From Pseudomonas entomophila (lineage in GTDB: Bacteria > Pseudomonadota > Gammaproteobacteria > Pseudomonadales > Pseudomonadaceae), in NCBI RefSeq assembly GCF_029478665.1, contig NZ_JARPQB010000014.1, positions 20,404-84,403 of the forward strand: a DNA stretch of 64,000 bases, read 5' to 3'. Numbering within the stretch: the first letter of the stretch is position 1; each line of letters opens with the position of its first letter. Positions 8,698 through 16,932 of the stretch are shown here, piece after piece. A program made the translations under genes and the position numbers. The notes under the pieces are model-generated. The model worked only from the letters and a program-made list of their open reading frames with translations. It had not been told where the DNA came from and ran no database searches.

Positions 8698-10101
8698 TCA
8701 CAAGTCGCGACGCCAGAACAGTTCATGTCGGCGCACCGCCTTGCGGAAGAACTCGTTCTCCCCGTACGGCGATGGGCGGCGCCCTGCCAGCCAGCGTTGC
8801 AACGCTCGGCGCAGGCGACGCTTGAAAGGGGGGGCAGGTTGCAAGTCGTGCATCATGCCCAGGGCCATGGCCTTGTCACGCTGGGTGTCGATGTCCAGCA
8901 CCAGGCTGCAGGGCGCCCAGGCTTCAACGGCTTCCAGTTGCGGCGGCAAGGCCACGCCATCACCGCTGTCACCCATTGGCCAGCGGTCGTTGTCATGCAG
9001 GTGGTTGGCGTAGCACAGCAAGGTTTCAGGCTGCCACGCCAGGCCTTGCAGCGCTTCGAGCACCGCGGCCTGGGCACAGATGTGGTCCGGGTGCGGATCC
9101 AGCATCGGATGCGGCATCACCAGCACCTGGGGCCGCGCCATCTCGAGCAGGGCGCGCAGGTCGGCCAGCAGGTTGTGCCAGGTCGGCGCACCATCGGCAT
9201 CGGCTGGCAGCGGGAACGGATTGAATCGGCGGAACGGGCGAATATCGGCCATGTCGGCCTCACGCGAGCCCATCGACTGATCCGGCGCGGCCTGCATGGC
9301 CGGCAGTTGCAGACAGAAGTAGCCCAACTGCACGCAACGCGACGCCGGCACGCCGGCCCAACGCGGAACGGCGATGCTGTCCCAGGCACGCAGGCGGCCC
9401 TTCAGCCTGGCTGCCTCGGCCTTGGCCAGACCCATGGCCTGATAATGTTCGGCCTCGATCTCACCGGCGGTCAGGGTGACCACCCAGGTTTCGTCGGCCT
9501 GGCTGTAGAGGCCGTAGGCCGCCAGCTCGGCGTCGTCGGCATGGGGAGCGATGACCATCACCCGGCGTTTGCGCAGTTCGACCGCGGGGGTTATCCACAA
9601 GCGCGGCGCGCCCTGCAATCGGCAATGCCGACCACGCAGGCGCAACGTGCCGGCCATAAGCGGTTCGGCCAACCCCGTCAGGTTGAGGAAGCGCGCCCCT
9701 TTGACGCCACGCTCGAACGTTTGCATGTCGCTGGCGGCCCCCGCCAGCAGCTCGACGCGAGGGTCGAGGAAACGACCGAGCCAACTGCTGCGGACACCGA
9801 CTTCAAGGATCAGTGTCTCGTCACCCTGCAGCGCAACATCGGTTTGCAGAAGATCGCCCTGCAGGCTTGCTGCGGCTTCGCGAGTGTCCTCAGCGAAACG
9901 GTAGGCGTAATCTTCACCCGGCGAGTAGAACAGGTGATCGGCGAACCACGCTTCGTGCACTGCCCACAGCAGCGGCAGCAGCACCAGCGGCAACCACCAG
10001 GCCACGAGCACACCCAGGGCGACCAGCATCAGCAGGCCCGCCAGCAACCCCAGGCGCTTGTTACGCCGGTGGCGCTTGAGCAACTGCTGCTTGCGGCTCA
10101 C
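8698..10101 (-). CDS. PIG-L family de-N-acetylase (DnpA-like)
   Basis: A 467-residue protein with an N-terminal basic stretch and two hydrophobic segments (about residues 17-48), then a largely unassigned region. From about residue 180 there is a PIG-L/LmbE zinc-dependent de-N-acetylase domain: VMVIAPHADDAEL carries the metal-binding PHxDD signature and HPMLDPHPDH the second His pair. It probably removes an N-acetyl group from a sugar of LPS or a precursor at the inner membrane. The start is GTG 10101, which overlaps the TGA of mig-14 by four bases. P. aeruginosa PA5002 (dnpA) in the same place has been linked to antibiotic tolerance; that is prior knowledge, not shown here. Confidence 0.88.
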   Translation of the reverse strand: MSRKQQLLKRHRRNKRLGLLAGLLMLVALGVLVAWWLPLVLLPLLWAVHEAWFADHLFYSPGEDYAYRFAEDTREAAASLQGDLLQTDVALQGDETLILEVGVRSSWLGRFLDPRVELLAGAASDMQTFERGVKGARFLNLTGLAEPLMAGTLRLRGRHCRLQGAPRLWITPAVELRKRRVMVIAPHADDAELAAYGLYSQADETWVVTLTAGEIEAEHYQAMGLAKAEAARLKGRLRAWDSIAVPRWAGVPASRCVQLGYFCLQLPAMQAAPDQSMGSREADMADIRPFRRFNPFPLPADADGAPTWHNLLADLRALLEMARPQVLVMPHPMLDPHPDHICAQAAVLEALQGLAWQPETLLCYANHLHDNDRWPMGDSGDGVALPPQLEAVEAWAPCSLVLDIDTQRDKAMALGMMHDLQPAPPFKRRLRRALQRWLAGRRPSPYGENEFFRKAVRRHELFWRRDL

Positions 10102-10994
10102 GACTGGAACACCGGCACAGCGTTGCACCAACGGTCCTTGTATTCGCGATCGGCACGACCGAACGAGAATCGCAGTGCCTTGCCGCGAGCGTTGGCATCC
10201 TCCCAGGCGGCCTGGGTGTTGAGGAAGCTCAGCACGCTGCCCGGGCTGAAGGCCTTGGTTTCAGGGTCGACACCGCCATTGACGTACTCCACGCTGATCC
10301 ACTCGGGCGCCTCGACCCGGTATACCAGCTGGATGGCAATGGCCGCCCCGTCGAGGAACAACACCGAGCCGATCAGCAGCTCGCGCAGGCGCTCGACCAC
10401 CTCTGCCATACGTGCCGCGCCAGTGGCCGGGAAGCCCCAGCGACGCTGGAACAGGTCGCAGTACAGGGTAGCGATTTCGGTGGCAGTGAAGTCACTGATC
10501 GGGCGCACCTGGCCGCCCGCCTCTTCCAGCAGGCGCAGCTCGCGTCGCTGGTTGTAGCGAAACTTCTTTGAAAGGTCTTCGTGCGCACGGGCCATGGCCA
10601 ACTGCTCGGGTTGCGCCTTCAGGCCACTGAAGCGCCCCTGGTTCAGTTCCGACAGGTAACGCCCGGCATGGCGCAACGGCGCCGCCGCGTCGGTGGCGGC
10701 CGGCAGGATGATCTCGGCGTTACCCAGGTCGAACAGGCCTTTCTTGCCGTGACGCTTGAGCACGTCCTTGGACAGCGCCAGATGGCGGCCCCAGGCCGGC
10801 AATGCGGCCTTGAGCTCACCGCCCTGCACCCAGCCGAGATAACGCACCGGGATCTGCGCGAGGTCGGCCAGTTGCTCGATTACCAGCGGATGCGTGGCCA
10901 CGCTGCCACCGAAACGCTGCCAGGCCTCGTTGTAGGCGGCCGCGTCGATGACCTGCCAGCCGCGCTCGCGCCAGGCTTGAATGTGCTTGAGCAT
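10098..10994 (-). CDS. Mig-14 family protein
   Basis: A 298-residue soluble protein that I recognise as Mig-14 (GNAT-like/FemAB-like fold). Characteristic stretches are HPLVIEQLADLAQIPVRYLG near residue 35, EDLSKKFRYNQRRELRLLEE mid-protein, and KALRFSFGRADREYKDRWC at the C-terminus. Mig-14 in Salmonella contributes to antimicrobial peptide resistance, and the Pseudomonas homologue lies in the core LPS locus. The biochemical reaction is unknown, though the fold suggests acyl or aminoacyl transfer to a surface molecule. It overlaps the previous glycosyltransferase stop by one base (TGATG) and the following GTG start by four, so these genes are tightly coupled. Confidence 0.92.
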   Translation of the reverse strand: MLKHIQAWRERGWQVIDAAAYNEAWQRFGGSVATHPLVIEQLADLAQIPVRYLGWVQGGELKAALPAWGRHLALSKDVLKRHGKKGLFDLGNAEIILPAATDAAAPLRHAGRYLSELNQGRFSGLKAQPEQLAMARAHEDLSKKFRYNQRRELRLLEEAGGQVRPISDFTATEIATLYCDLFQRRWGFPATGAARMAEVVERLRELLIGSVLFLDGAAIAIQLVYRVEAPEWISVEYVNGGVDPETKAFSPGSVLSFLNTQAAWEDANARGKALRFSFGRADREYKDRWCNAVPVFQS

Positions 10995-12124
10995 CAGGCC
11001 TCCGCCACCAGCGTGCGCACGTGCGGCAATTGCCAGAAGGCATCGCGTACCGCCTGGTCACTGAAGCGTTCATGCAGGCGCTGGAGCATATGCTGGGTGC
11101 ACAACGCGCGCTGCTGCTCATCAAGCCCGGCCATATGTTTCAGGGCCTGAGCCAGGTGCGCGGCGTCGCCCAACGGGAACAACACGCCCACGCCCTCGAC
11201 GACTTCGCGGGCGCCGCCGCAAGCGGTGGCCAGCACCGGCACGCCAGCGACCATCGCCTCGAGCAGGACCATCCCGAACGGTTCGTGGTCGGAGCTCAAG
11301 GCGAACACATCGAAGGCCTGGAAATAGCGACGGGCATCCGGCACCTGGCCGAGAAAGTCGACTTGAGCGGCAACCCCCAGCTCAGTTGCCTGTGCCTTGA
11401 GCTGCGCCTCCAGGCGCCCTTTGCCGAGGATCGCCAGGCGCGCACCGGCAGGCAGCCCCGGCAGCGCTTCGGCAAAGCCGCGCAGCAAGGTGGCCTGATC
11501 CTTGTCCGGGTGCAGGCGCCCGACATTACCCACGACCCAGGCCTGCTCATCCAGCCCCAGGGCCCGCCGTGCCTCGTCGCGCGGCACGAGGGTGGCCTGC
11601 AACGCCGCGACATCGATACGGTTGTACAGGGTCTGGATACGCTCGGCCGGCCACTGCGCCAGGCAACGGCGCATGTCGTCACGCACCGCATCCGACACCC
11701 CCAGCAGGCTCAGGCGCTTGCGGAACAGGTTGGCGAACAGGCGCCGCCCCTTGCGCTGGTAGTCGCCGAAGGCGTGATGTACGCCGATCACCGGCAAGCC
11801 GGTGGCCAGCAGTGCCACGTAGATCGGCTTGAAGCGATGAGCGATGCAGAAACTGAAATTGCGCTGCGCGGCGATCTTGCGCAGCGCCCGGATCGCGCCC
11901 AGCTTCAGGCCGCGCACGGCCTTGGAGCTGAACTCAAGAAACAGCACCTCGTCCGAGGCGCAGCCTGCCGCGACCTGCGCGTCGGCTGCTCCGGTGAGGA
12001 AGACGGTGGTGACCTTGTAGCCGCTGCCCTGGAACAGGCTGGCATATTGACGGGCGCAATCGAGGAACGGCCCGTCATAGCCATGGCAGAACTGCAGGAT
12101 CCGTGGTTCAGAGCGGCTGGTCAT
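10994..12124 (-). CDS. glycosyltransferase family 4 (WapH-like position)
   Basis: A 376-residue GT-B glycosyltransferase. The C-terminal domain has VGNVGRLHPDKDQATLLRGF, LAILGKGRLEAQLK and the donor-site segment DVFALSSDHEPFGMVLLEAM. ATG 12124 lies 16 bases inside the carbamoyltransferase gene; another ATG at 12139 gives MARRR in front. Neither has a strong ribosome-binding site, which fits translation coupled to the upstream gene. Position between the carbamoyltransferase and mig-14 corresponds to PA5004 (wapH), a proposed glucosyltransferase of the outer core. The sugar cannot be read from the sequence. Confidence 0.9.
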   Translation of the reverse strand: MTSRSEPRILQFCHGYDGPFLDCARQYASLFQGSGYKVTTVFLTGAADAQVAAGCASDEVLFLEFSSKAVRGLKLGAIRALRKIAAQRNFSFCIAHRFKPIYVALLATGLPVIGVHHAFGDYQRKGRRLFANLFRKRLSLLGVSDAVRDDMRRCLAQWPAERIQTLYNRIDVAALQATLVPRDEARRALGLDEQAWVVGNVGRLHPDKDQATLLRGFAEALPGLPAGARLAILGKGRLEAQLKAQATELGVAAQVDFLGQVPDARRYFQAFDVFALSSDHEPFGMVLLEAMVAGVPVLATACGGAREVVEGVGVLFPLGDAAHLAQALKHMAGLDEQQRALCTQHMLQRLHERFSDQAVRDAFWQLPHVRTLVAEA

Positions 12125-13865
12125 ACGGCGCCGCGCCATCCTTGACCACCAGGATATCTTCCATGATCAGGTACTGCAGGTCCGAGCCGAAGAACATGTT
12201 CAGGGCGTCGGTCGGCGAGCAGATCATGGGTTCGCCACGGCGGTTGAGCGAAGTGTTCAGCGACACGCCGTTGCCGGTCAGGTCTTCCAGCGCCTTCATC
12301 ATGTCGTAGTAACGCGGGTTGTACTCGCGCTTGAGCACCTGGGCGCGGGACGTGCCGTCCTCGTGCACCACTTCCGGCACGCGGGTCTTCCACTCTTCAG
12401 CCACTTCGAAGGTGAAGGTCATGAACGGTGCCGGGTGGTCGATCTTGATCATCTGCGGCGCCACGGTGTCGAGCATCGACGGGCAGAAAGGCCTCCAGCG
12501 CTCGCGGAACTTGATCTGGTGGTTGATGCGGTCGGCCACGCCTTCCACGCTTGGGCAACCAATGATCGAGCGACCACCCAGGGCACGCGGGCCGAACTCC
12601 ATGCGGCCCTGGAACCAGGCCACCGGGTTGCCATCGACCATGATCCTGGCGATCTGCTCAGGCATGTTCTCGAGCTTGCGCCATTTCGGTTGGCTCGGGT
12701 GGCGGGCACAGGCGGCGACCACGTCTTCGTTGGAGTATGCAGGGCCGAGGTAGACATGTTCCATCTTCTCGACCGGCACACCACGGGCGTGAGAAACGTA
12801 GGCTGCGGCACCCACCGCGGTACCGGCGTCACCGGAAGCCGGCTGGACGAACAGCTCTTTCACGTCGTCACGGGCGATGATCTTCTGGTTCAGCTTGACG
12901 TTCAGCGCACAGCCGCCGGCGAAGGCCAGCTTGCCGGTTTCCTTCAACGTGTCGCCCAGATAGTGATCGATCATCTGCAGGGCGAGTTTCTCGAACAGCG
13001 CCTGCATGCTCGCCGCGTAGTGGATGTAAGGTTCGTCGGCGATGTCGCCTTCGCGTTTCGGGCCCAGCCACTCGATCAGCTTGGGCGAGAAGTAGAAGCC
13101 CTTGCCTTTCTCTTTATAGCGACGCAGGCCGATGACGTTGGCGTACTCGGTGTTGATCACCAGTTCGCCGTTTTCGAAGCTGGCCAGGCGCGAGAAGTCG
13201 TACTTGCTGGCATCGCCGTACGGTGCCATGCCCATGACCTTGAACTCGCCGTCGAGCATCTCGAAGCCGAGGAATTCGGTGATCGCGCCATACAGGCCGC
13301 CCAGCGAGTCCGGGTCGAAGAATTCCTTGATCTTGTGGATCTTGCCGTTTTCGCCGTAGCCGAAGAAGGTGGTGGCGTACTCACCCTTGCCGTCGATACC
13401 GAGGATCGCGGTCTTCTCCTTGAAGCCCGAGCAGTGGTAGGCGCTGGAGGCGTGGGCGAGGTGGTGCTCGACCGGCTCGATCTTGATCTTCTTCGGGTCG
13501 AAGCCCAGTTGTTCCAGGCACCAGACGATCTTCTTGCGGTAGCGCTTGTAGCGACGGTTGCCCATCAGCAGCGCGTCGAGGGCGCGGTCCGGGGCGTACC
13601 AGTAGCGCTTGGCATAGTGCCAGCGGGCCTTGCCGAACAGGCTGATAGGCGCGAAGGGAATCGCCACCACGTCAACGTCCGATGGCTTGATGCCGGCCTG
13701 CTCCAGGCAGAACTTCGCCGACTCGTAGGGCATGCGGTTCTTCGCATGCTTGTCACGCACGAAGCGCTCTTCTTCGGCGGCGGCGATCAGCTTGCCGTCG
13801 ATGTACAGGGCCGCGGAAGGGTCATGGCTAAGGGCGCCGGACAGGCCAAGAATCGTCAGTGCCAA
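12108..13865 (-). CDS. NodU/CmcH-family O-carbamoyltransferase (WapO-like, LPS core)
   Basis: A 585-residue enzyme expected to carbamoylate a sugar hydroxyl using carbamoyl phosphate and ATP; in Pseudomonas LPS a core heptose is carbamoylated. The N-terminal Kae1-like half begins ILGLSGALSHDPSAALYIDG and contains VEHHLAHASSAYH, the metal-binding His segment. The C-terminal half carries GRMEFGPRALGGRSIIGCP. The start is TTG 13865, supported by GAGG eight bases upstream and by the canonical N-terminus; no ATG fits. It is the first gene of the minus-strand core operon and carries the only clear promoter-like -10 in front of it. wapO is the P. aeruginosa name for the gene at this place. Confidence 0.92.
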   Translation of the reverse strand: MALTILGLSGALSHDPSAALYIDGKLIAAAEEERFVRDKHAKNRMPYESAKFCLEQAGIKPSDVDVVAIPFAPISLFGKARWHYAKRYWYAPDRALDALLMGNRRYKRYRKKIVWCLEQLGFDPKKIKIEPVEHHLAHASSAYHCSGFKEKTAILGIDGKGEYATTFFGYGENGKIHKIKEFFDPDSLGGLYGAITEFLGFEMLDGEFKVMGMAPYGDASKYDFSRLASFENGELVINTEYANVIGLRRYKEKGKGFYFSPKLIEWLGPKREGDIADEPYIHYAASMQALFEKLALQMIDHYLGDTLKETGKLAFAGGCALNVKLNQKIIARDDVKELFVQPASGDAGTAVGAAAYVSHARGVPVEKMEHVYLGPAYSNEDVVAACARHPSQPKWRKLENMPEQIARIMVDGNPVAWFQGRMEFGPRALGGRSIIGCPSVEGVADRINHQIKFRERWRPFCPSMLDTVAPQMIKIDHPAPFMTFTFEVAEEWKTRVPEVVHEDGTSRAQVLKREYNPRYYDMMKALEDLTGNGVSLNTSLNRRGEPMICSPTDALNMFFGSDLQYLIMEDILVVKDGAAPYDQPL

Positions 13866-13934
13866 GGGTCTAGCCTCTCAAATCGGTAGAAATGCGCCAG
13901 CGGCCTCTTGGGCGGATGGCGGCTAAAGGGCGGG

Positions 13935-13940
13935 ATTATA
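13935..13940 (-). promoter_or_regulatory. -10 box for the LPS core operon
   Basis: On the minus strand these bases read TATAAT, a perfect -10, about 70 bases upstream of the carbamoyltransferase TTG start. I see no convincing -35 at 16-18 bases, so the call rests on the -10 and its position at the head of the operon. Confidence 0.45.
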
Positions 13941-13967
13941 ACGCAAAGATCAAGGACACACCGCCCC

Positions 13968-14087
13968 CTTGTAGGAGCGGCCTTGTGCCGCGAAAGGGGC
14001 GCGAAGCGGCCCCAGGCTTTCAGCTTCGCCATCGAAATCGCGGGGCTGCTGCGCAGCCCTTTCGCGGCACAAGGCCGCTCCTACAAG
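13968..14087. repeat. REP pair in inverted orientation (GCGGCCTTGTGCCGC subtype)
   Basis: Perfect 31-base arms (13968-13998 and 14057-14087) separated by 58 bases. Each arm can itself fold by GCGGC/GCCGC pairing. This is a REPIN-like unit filling the gap between the core operon promoter and the end of rlmJ. Confidence 0.85.
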
Positions 14088-14102
14088 AGCACGCGCCGCG
14101 GT

Positions 14103-14939
14103 TTATTCCGCGATCAGCCAGTCCATGCGGAAGCTGCCATCGGTCTGCGCCAGCTCCTTGGCGAGCCAGGGCAGCAGCGCCTTGAGTTCGTCCTCCAGGC
14201 CCCAGGGCGGGTTGGCGATCGCCAGGCCCGAACCGTTCAGGCCCTGCGGGCTGTCCTGGTGATGCACATACAGTTCGACCCGCAGCAGTTTGGGTGCGCC
14301 CGTGCTGGTCAGGTCCTGGTAGAAGCGGGTCAGCGAGCGCTGGTCCTTGATCGGGTACCAGATAGCCGCGACGGTCTGGCGCATGCGACCGATCGCCTCT
14401 TTCATGGCCACGGTGCAACGCTTGAGCTCGTCGGCCTGCTCGAACGGCGGGTCGATCAGCATGATCGCGCGCTTTTCCTGCACCGGCAGCAGTGCCCGCG
14501 GAATATGCCAGCCTTCACCCAGGTGCACGGTCACCCGTGGGTCCTTCTTCATGTTTTCCTTGAGCAGCGCCCCGTCTTCAGGGTGCTTCTCGTTGAGCAG
14601 GGCACGATCCTGCTGACGCATCAAGCGCCGGGCCAGCTCAGGGGAACCAGGGTAGTAGCGCAGCTCACCGTCCTGGTTCAGGCGCTTGATGATGCGCAGG
14701 TAGTCGGCGGTCATTTCCGGCAGATCGTCGCGATTCCACAAGCGGGCGACACCTTCGAGGTATTCGCCGGTACGGCTCGCCTGGTCGCCTTGCAGGTCAT
14801 AGAGACCGAGGCCGGCATGGGTGTCGATGTAGGCGAACGGCTGCTCCTTGCGCGACATCAGGGCGATGAGGCGGGTGAGCACGATGTGCTTGAGGACGTC
14901 GGCGTGGTTGCCGGCGTGGAAGGCGTGACGATAGTTCAT
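14103..14939 (-). CDS. rlmJ: 23S rRNA (adenine2030-N6)-methyltransferase RlmJ
   Basis: RlmJ methylates N6 of A2030 in 23S rRNA using SAM. The 278 residues open with MNYRHAFHAGNHADVLKH, the family N-terminus, followed by FAYIDTHAGLGLYDL (SAM-binding region) and AIMLIDPPFEQ, the DPPF catalytic motif of N6-adenine methyltransferases. The length is that of the family. ATG 14939 is clear. It stands alone between two REP units. Confidence 0.95.
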   Translation of the reverse strand: MNYRHAFHAGNHADVLKHIVLTRLIALMSRKEQPFAYIDTHAGLGLYDLQGDQASRTGEYLEGVARLWNRDDLPEMTADYLRIIKRLNQDGELRYYPGSPELARRLMRQQDRALLNEKHPEDGALLKENMKKDPRVTVHLGEGWHIPRALLPVQEKRAIMLIDPPFEQADELKRCTVAMKEAIGRMRQTVAAIWYPIKDQRSLTRFYQDLTSTGAPKLLRVELYVHHQDSPQGLNGSGLAIANPPWGLEDELKALLPWLAKELAQTDGSFRMDWLIAE

Positions 14940-15016
14940 GGCGACTCCTGCGGGGGCGGCAAGTTTACCTTGTCGCGACGGCGTCGTCAGGTGCGGCGGT
15001 CGATCGGTACTGAAGC

Positions 15017-15081
15017 GTTCGCCGGCAAGCCGGCCCCTACAAGCACAGCGTCATCTTGTAGGAGCCGGCTTGCCGGCGAAC
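15017..15081. repeat. REP-type inverted repeat (CCGGCTTGCCGG subtype)
   Basis: Two 27-base arms (15017-15043 and 15055-15081) differing at one position flank a short loop. It lies between the divergently oriented gene end of putP and the start of rlmJ and may terminate putP. Confidence 0.8.
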
Positions 15082-15091
15082 CGCTCGAAGA

Positions 15092-16570
15092 TCACTTGTC
15101 GGCGTGATAGGCCGCGTCAGCGGTTTCAAAACGCGAAACCATGCTCTTCGACGGGCTGCCCAGCTTGCTCACCACCAGGATGGCAATGCTGGCGAACAGG
15201 AAGCCCGGAATGATCTCGTACAGGCCCAGGCCCACGTAGTTCTTCCACAGGATCACGGTCAGCGCACCGACCACGATGCCGGCCAGCGCGCCGTTGCGGG
15301 TCATGCCTTTCCACAGCACCGAGATCAGCACCACCGGACCGAAGGCGGCACCGAAGCCCGCCCAGGCGTAGGCCACCAGGCCCAGCACGCGGTTTTCCGG
15401 GTTGGCGGCCATGGCGATGGCGATCAGGGCTACGGCCAGCACCATCAGGCGACCGACCCAGACCAGTTCCTTCTGCGAGGCATTCTTGCGCAGGAACGAC
15501 TTGTAGAAGTCTTCGGTCAGGGCGCTCGAGCACACCAGCAGCTGGCAGCTCAGGGTGCTCATCACCGCTGCCAGGATGGCCGACAGCAGAATACCCGCGA
15601 TCCATGGGTTGAAGAGGATCTTGGCCAGCTCGATGAACACGCGCTCGTGGTTCTCGGTGACCGGACCCGCCAGATCAGGGTGCGCCGAGAAGTAGGCGAT
15701 ACCGAAGAAGCCGACGGCACAGGTGCCGCCCAGGCACAGGATCATCCAGGTCATGGAGATACGGCGGGCATTGGCGATCGATTTCACCGAATCAGCGGCC
15801 ATGAAGCGCGCCAGGATGTGCGGCTGGCCGAAGTAGCCCAGCCCCCAGCCCATCAGCGAGATGATGCCGATGAAGGTGGCACCCTTGAACATGTCGAAGT
15901 GAGCCGGGTTCACCGCCTCGATCGCCATGAACGTGGTGTCGAAGCCACCAGTGGAGATCAGCACGATCACCGGAGTCAGGATCAGCGCGAAGATCATCAG
16001 CGAGGCCTGCACGGTGTCAGTCCAGCTCACCGCCAGGAAGCCGCCGACGAAGGTGTAGGCGATGGTTGCCGCGGCACCCGCCCACAGGGCGGTCTCGTAC
16101 GGCATGCCGAAGGTGCTTTCGAACAGGCGGGCGCCGGCGACGATGCCGGAGGCGCAGTAGATGGTGAAGAACACCAGGATGACGATGGCCGAGATGATGC
16201 GCAGCAGGCCGGTCTGGTCTTCGAAGCGGCTGGAGAAGTAGTCCGGCAGCGTCAGGGCGTCACCGTTGTGCTCGGTCTGCACGCGCAGACGGCCGGCGAC
16301 GAACAGCCAGTTCAGGTAGGCGCCGACGGTCAGGCCGATGGCGATCCAGGCCTCGGAAAGGCCCGCGAAATAGATGGCGCCCGGCAGGCCCATCAACAGC
16401 CAGCCGCTCATGTCCGATGCGCCGGCGGAAAGCGCGGTGACCACGCTGCCGAGGCTACGGCCGCCGAGAATATAGTCGGAAAGGTTCTTGGTGGAGCGAT
16501 AGGCGGCGAAGCCGATCAGCACCATTGCCGCAATGTAGATCACGAAGGTGATCGTTAGTGGATTGCCCAT
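15092..16570 (-). CDS. putP: sodium/proline symporter PutP
   Basis: PutP is an inner-membrane Na+-coupled L-proline importer of the SSS family. The 492-residue protein has the expected ~13 hydrophobic helices. Family hallmarks are GGRSLGSVVTALSAGASDMS near residues 37-56 (Na+ and proline site region), WLLMGLPGAIYFAGLSEAW, and VMSTLSCQLLVCSSALTEDF in the second half. ATG 16570 is the canonical start. It is divergent from putA across a region with GTTGCA boxes, so both genes are probably repressed by PutA when proline is scarce. Confidence 0.97.
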   Translation of the reverse strand: MGNPLTITFVIYIAAMVLIGFAAYRSTKNLSDYILGGRSLGSVVTALSAGASDMSGWLLMGLPGAIYFAGLSEAWIAIGLTVGAYLNWLFVAGRLRVQTEHNGDALTLPDYFSSRFEDQTGLLRIISAIVILVFFTIYCASGIVAGARLFESTFGMPYETALWAGAAATIAYTFVGGFLAVSWTDTVQASLMIFALILTPVIVLISTGGFDTTFMAIEAVNPAHFDMFKGATFIGIISLMGWGLGYFGQPHILARFMAADSVKSIANARRISMTWMILCLGGTCAVGFFGIAYFSAHPDLAGPVTENHERVFIELAKILFNPWIAGILLSAILAAVMSTLSCQLLVCSSALTEDFYKSFLRKNASQKELVWVGRLMVLAVALIAIAMAANPENRVLGLVAYAWAGFGAAFGPVVLISVLWKGMTRNGALAGIVVGALTVILWKNYVGLGLYEIIPGFLFASIAILVVSKLGSPSKSMVSRFETADAAYHADK

Positions 16571-16932
16571 GAGTTGTGCCCTGGCGTTGTTTTTATCTCT
16601 TGCGAACCGCCGTGCACGACGACGGTTGCACCCAGGCGGCGCATCCTATGCAACAACATGAACGAGGTGCAACCATTTTTCATTTGCAAGTTGCACCCAG
16701 TCATGATTTTTCAGACAAAGCCTCTTTTTTGCTCCTTTTCGGAGCAAACATCGCGTTTTACATAAGCAAATGCACCAAAACAGCCCCTTTGAGCTATCCA
16801 AAAACGCCCTTCAGACGAGTTGCACCTTTGCCGCGAAGATTTCGGGTTGCACCCGGTTGCACCCGAATTGTCCTACAGGCTAATCTTGCCTCCAGCTTAG
16901 GCCACGCCCGTGGCCAATAACGAGGATAAGAA
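16571..16932. promoter_or_regulatory. putP-putA divergent control region with GTTGCA operator boxes
   Basis: This 362-base gap holds seven exact copies of GTTGCA or its complement TGCAAC: 16625-16630, 16649-16654 (complement), 16668-16673 (complement), 16690-16695, 16819-16824, 16846-16851 and 16856-16861. Most are followed by CC. GTTGCA is the core bound by the ribbon-helix-helix domain of PutA in enteric bacteria. Four boxes lie nearer putP and three nearer putA. The AT-richer middle (about 16700-16800) contains no box and probably holds the promoters. A Shine-Dalgarno GAGGATAAG precedes putA. Confidence 0.8.

Noticed and set aside
8563..10557. 664-codon plus-strand frame opposite the de-N-acetylase and neighbours
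   Set aside because: It spans antisense of three coupled genes, runs through their overlaps and lacks a start with a ribosome-binding site.
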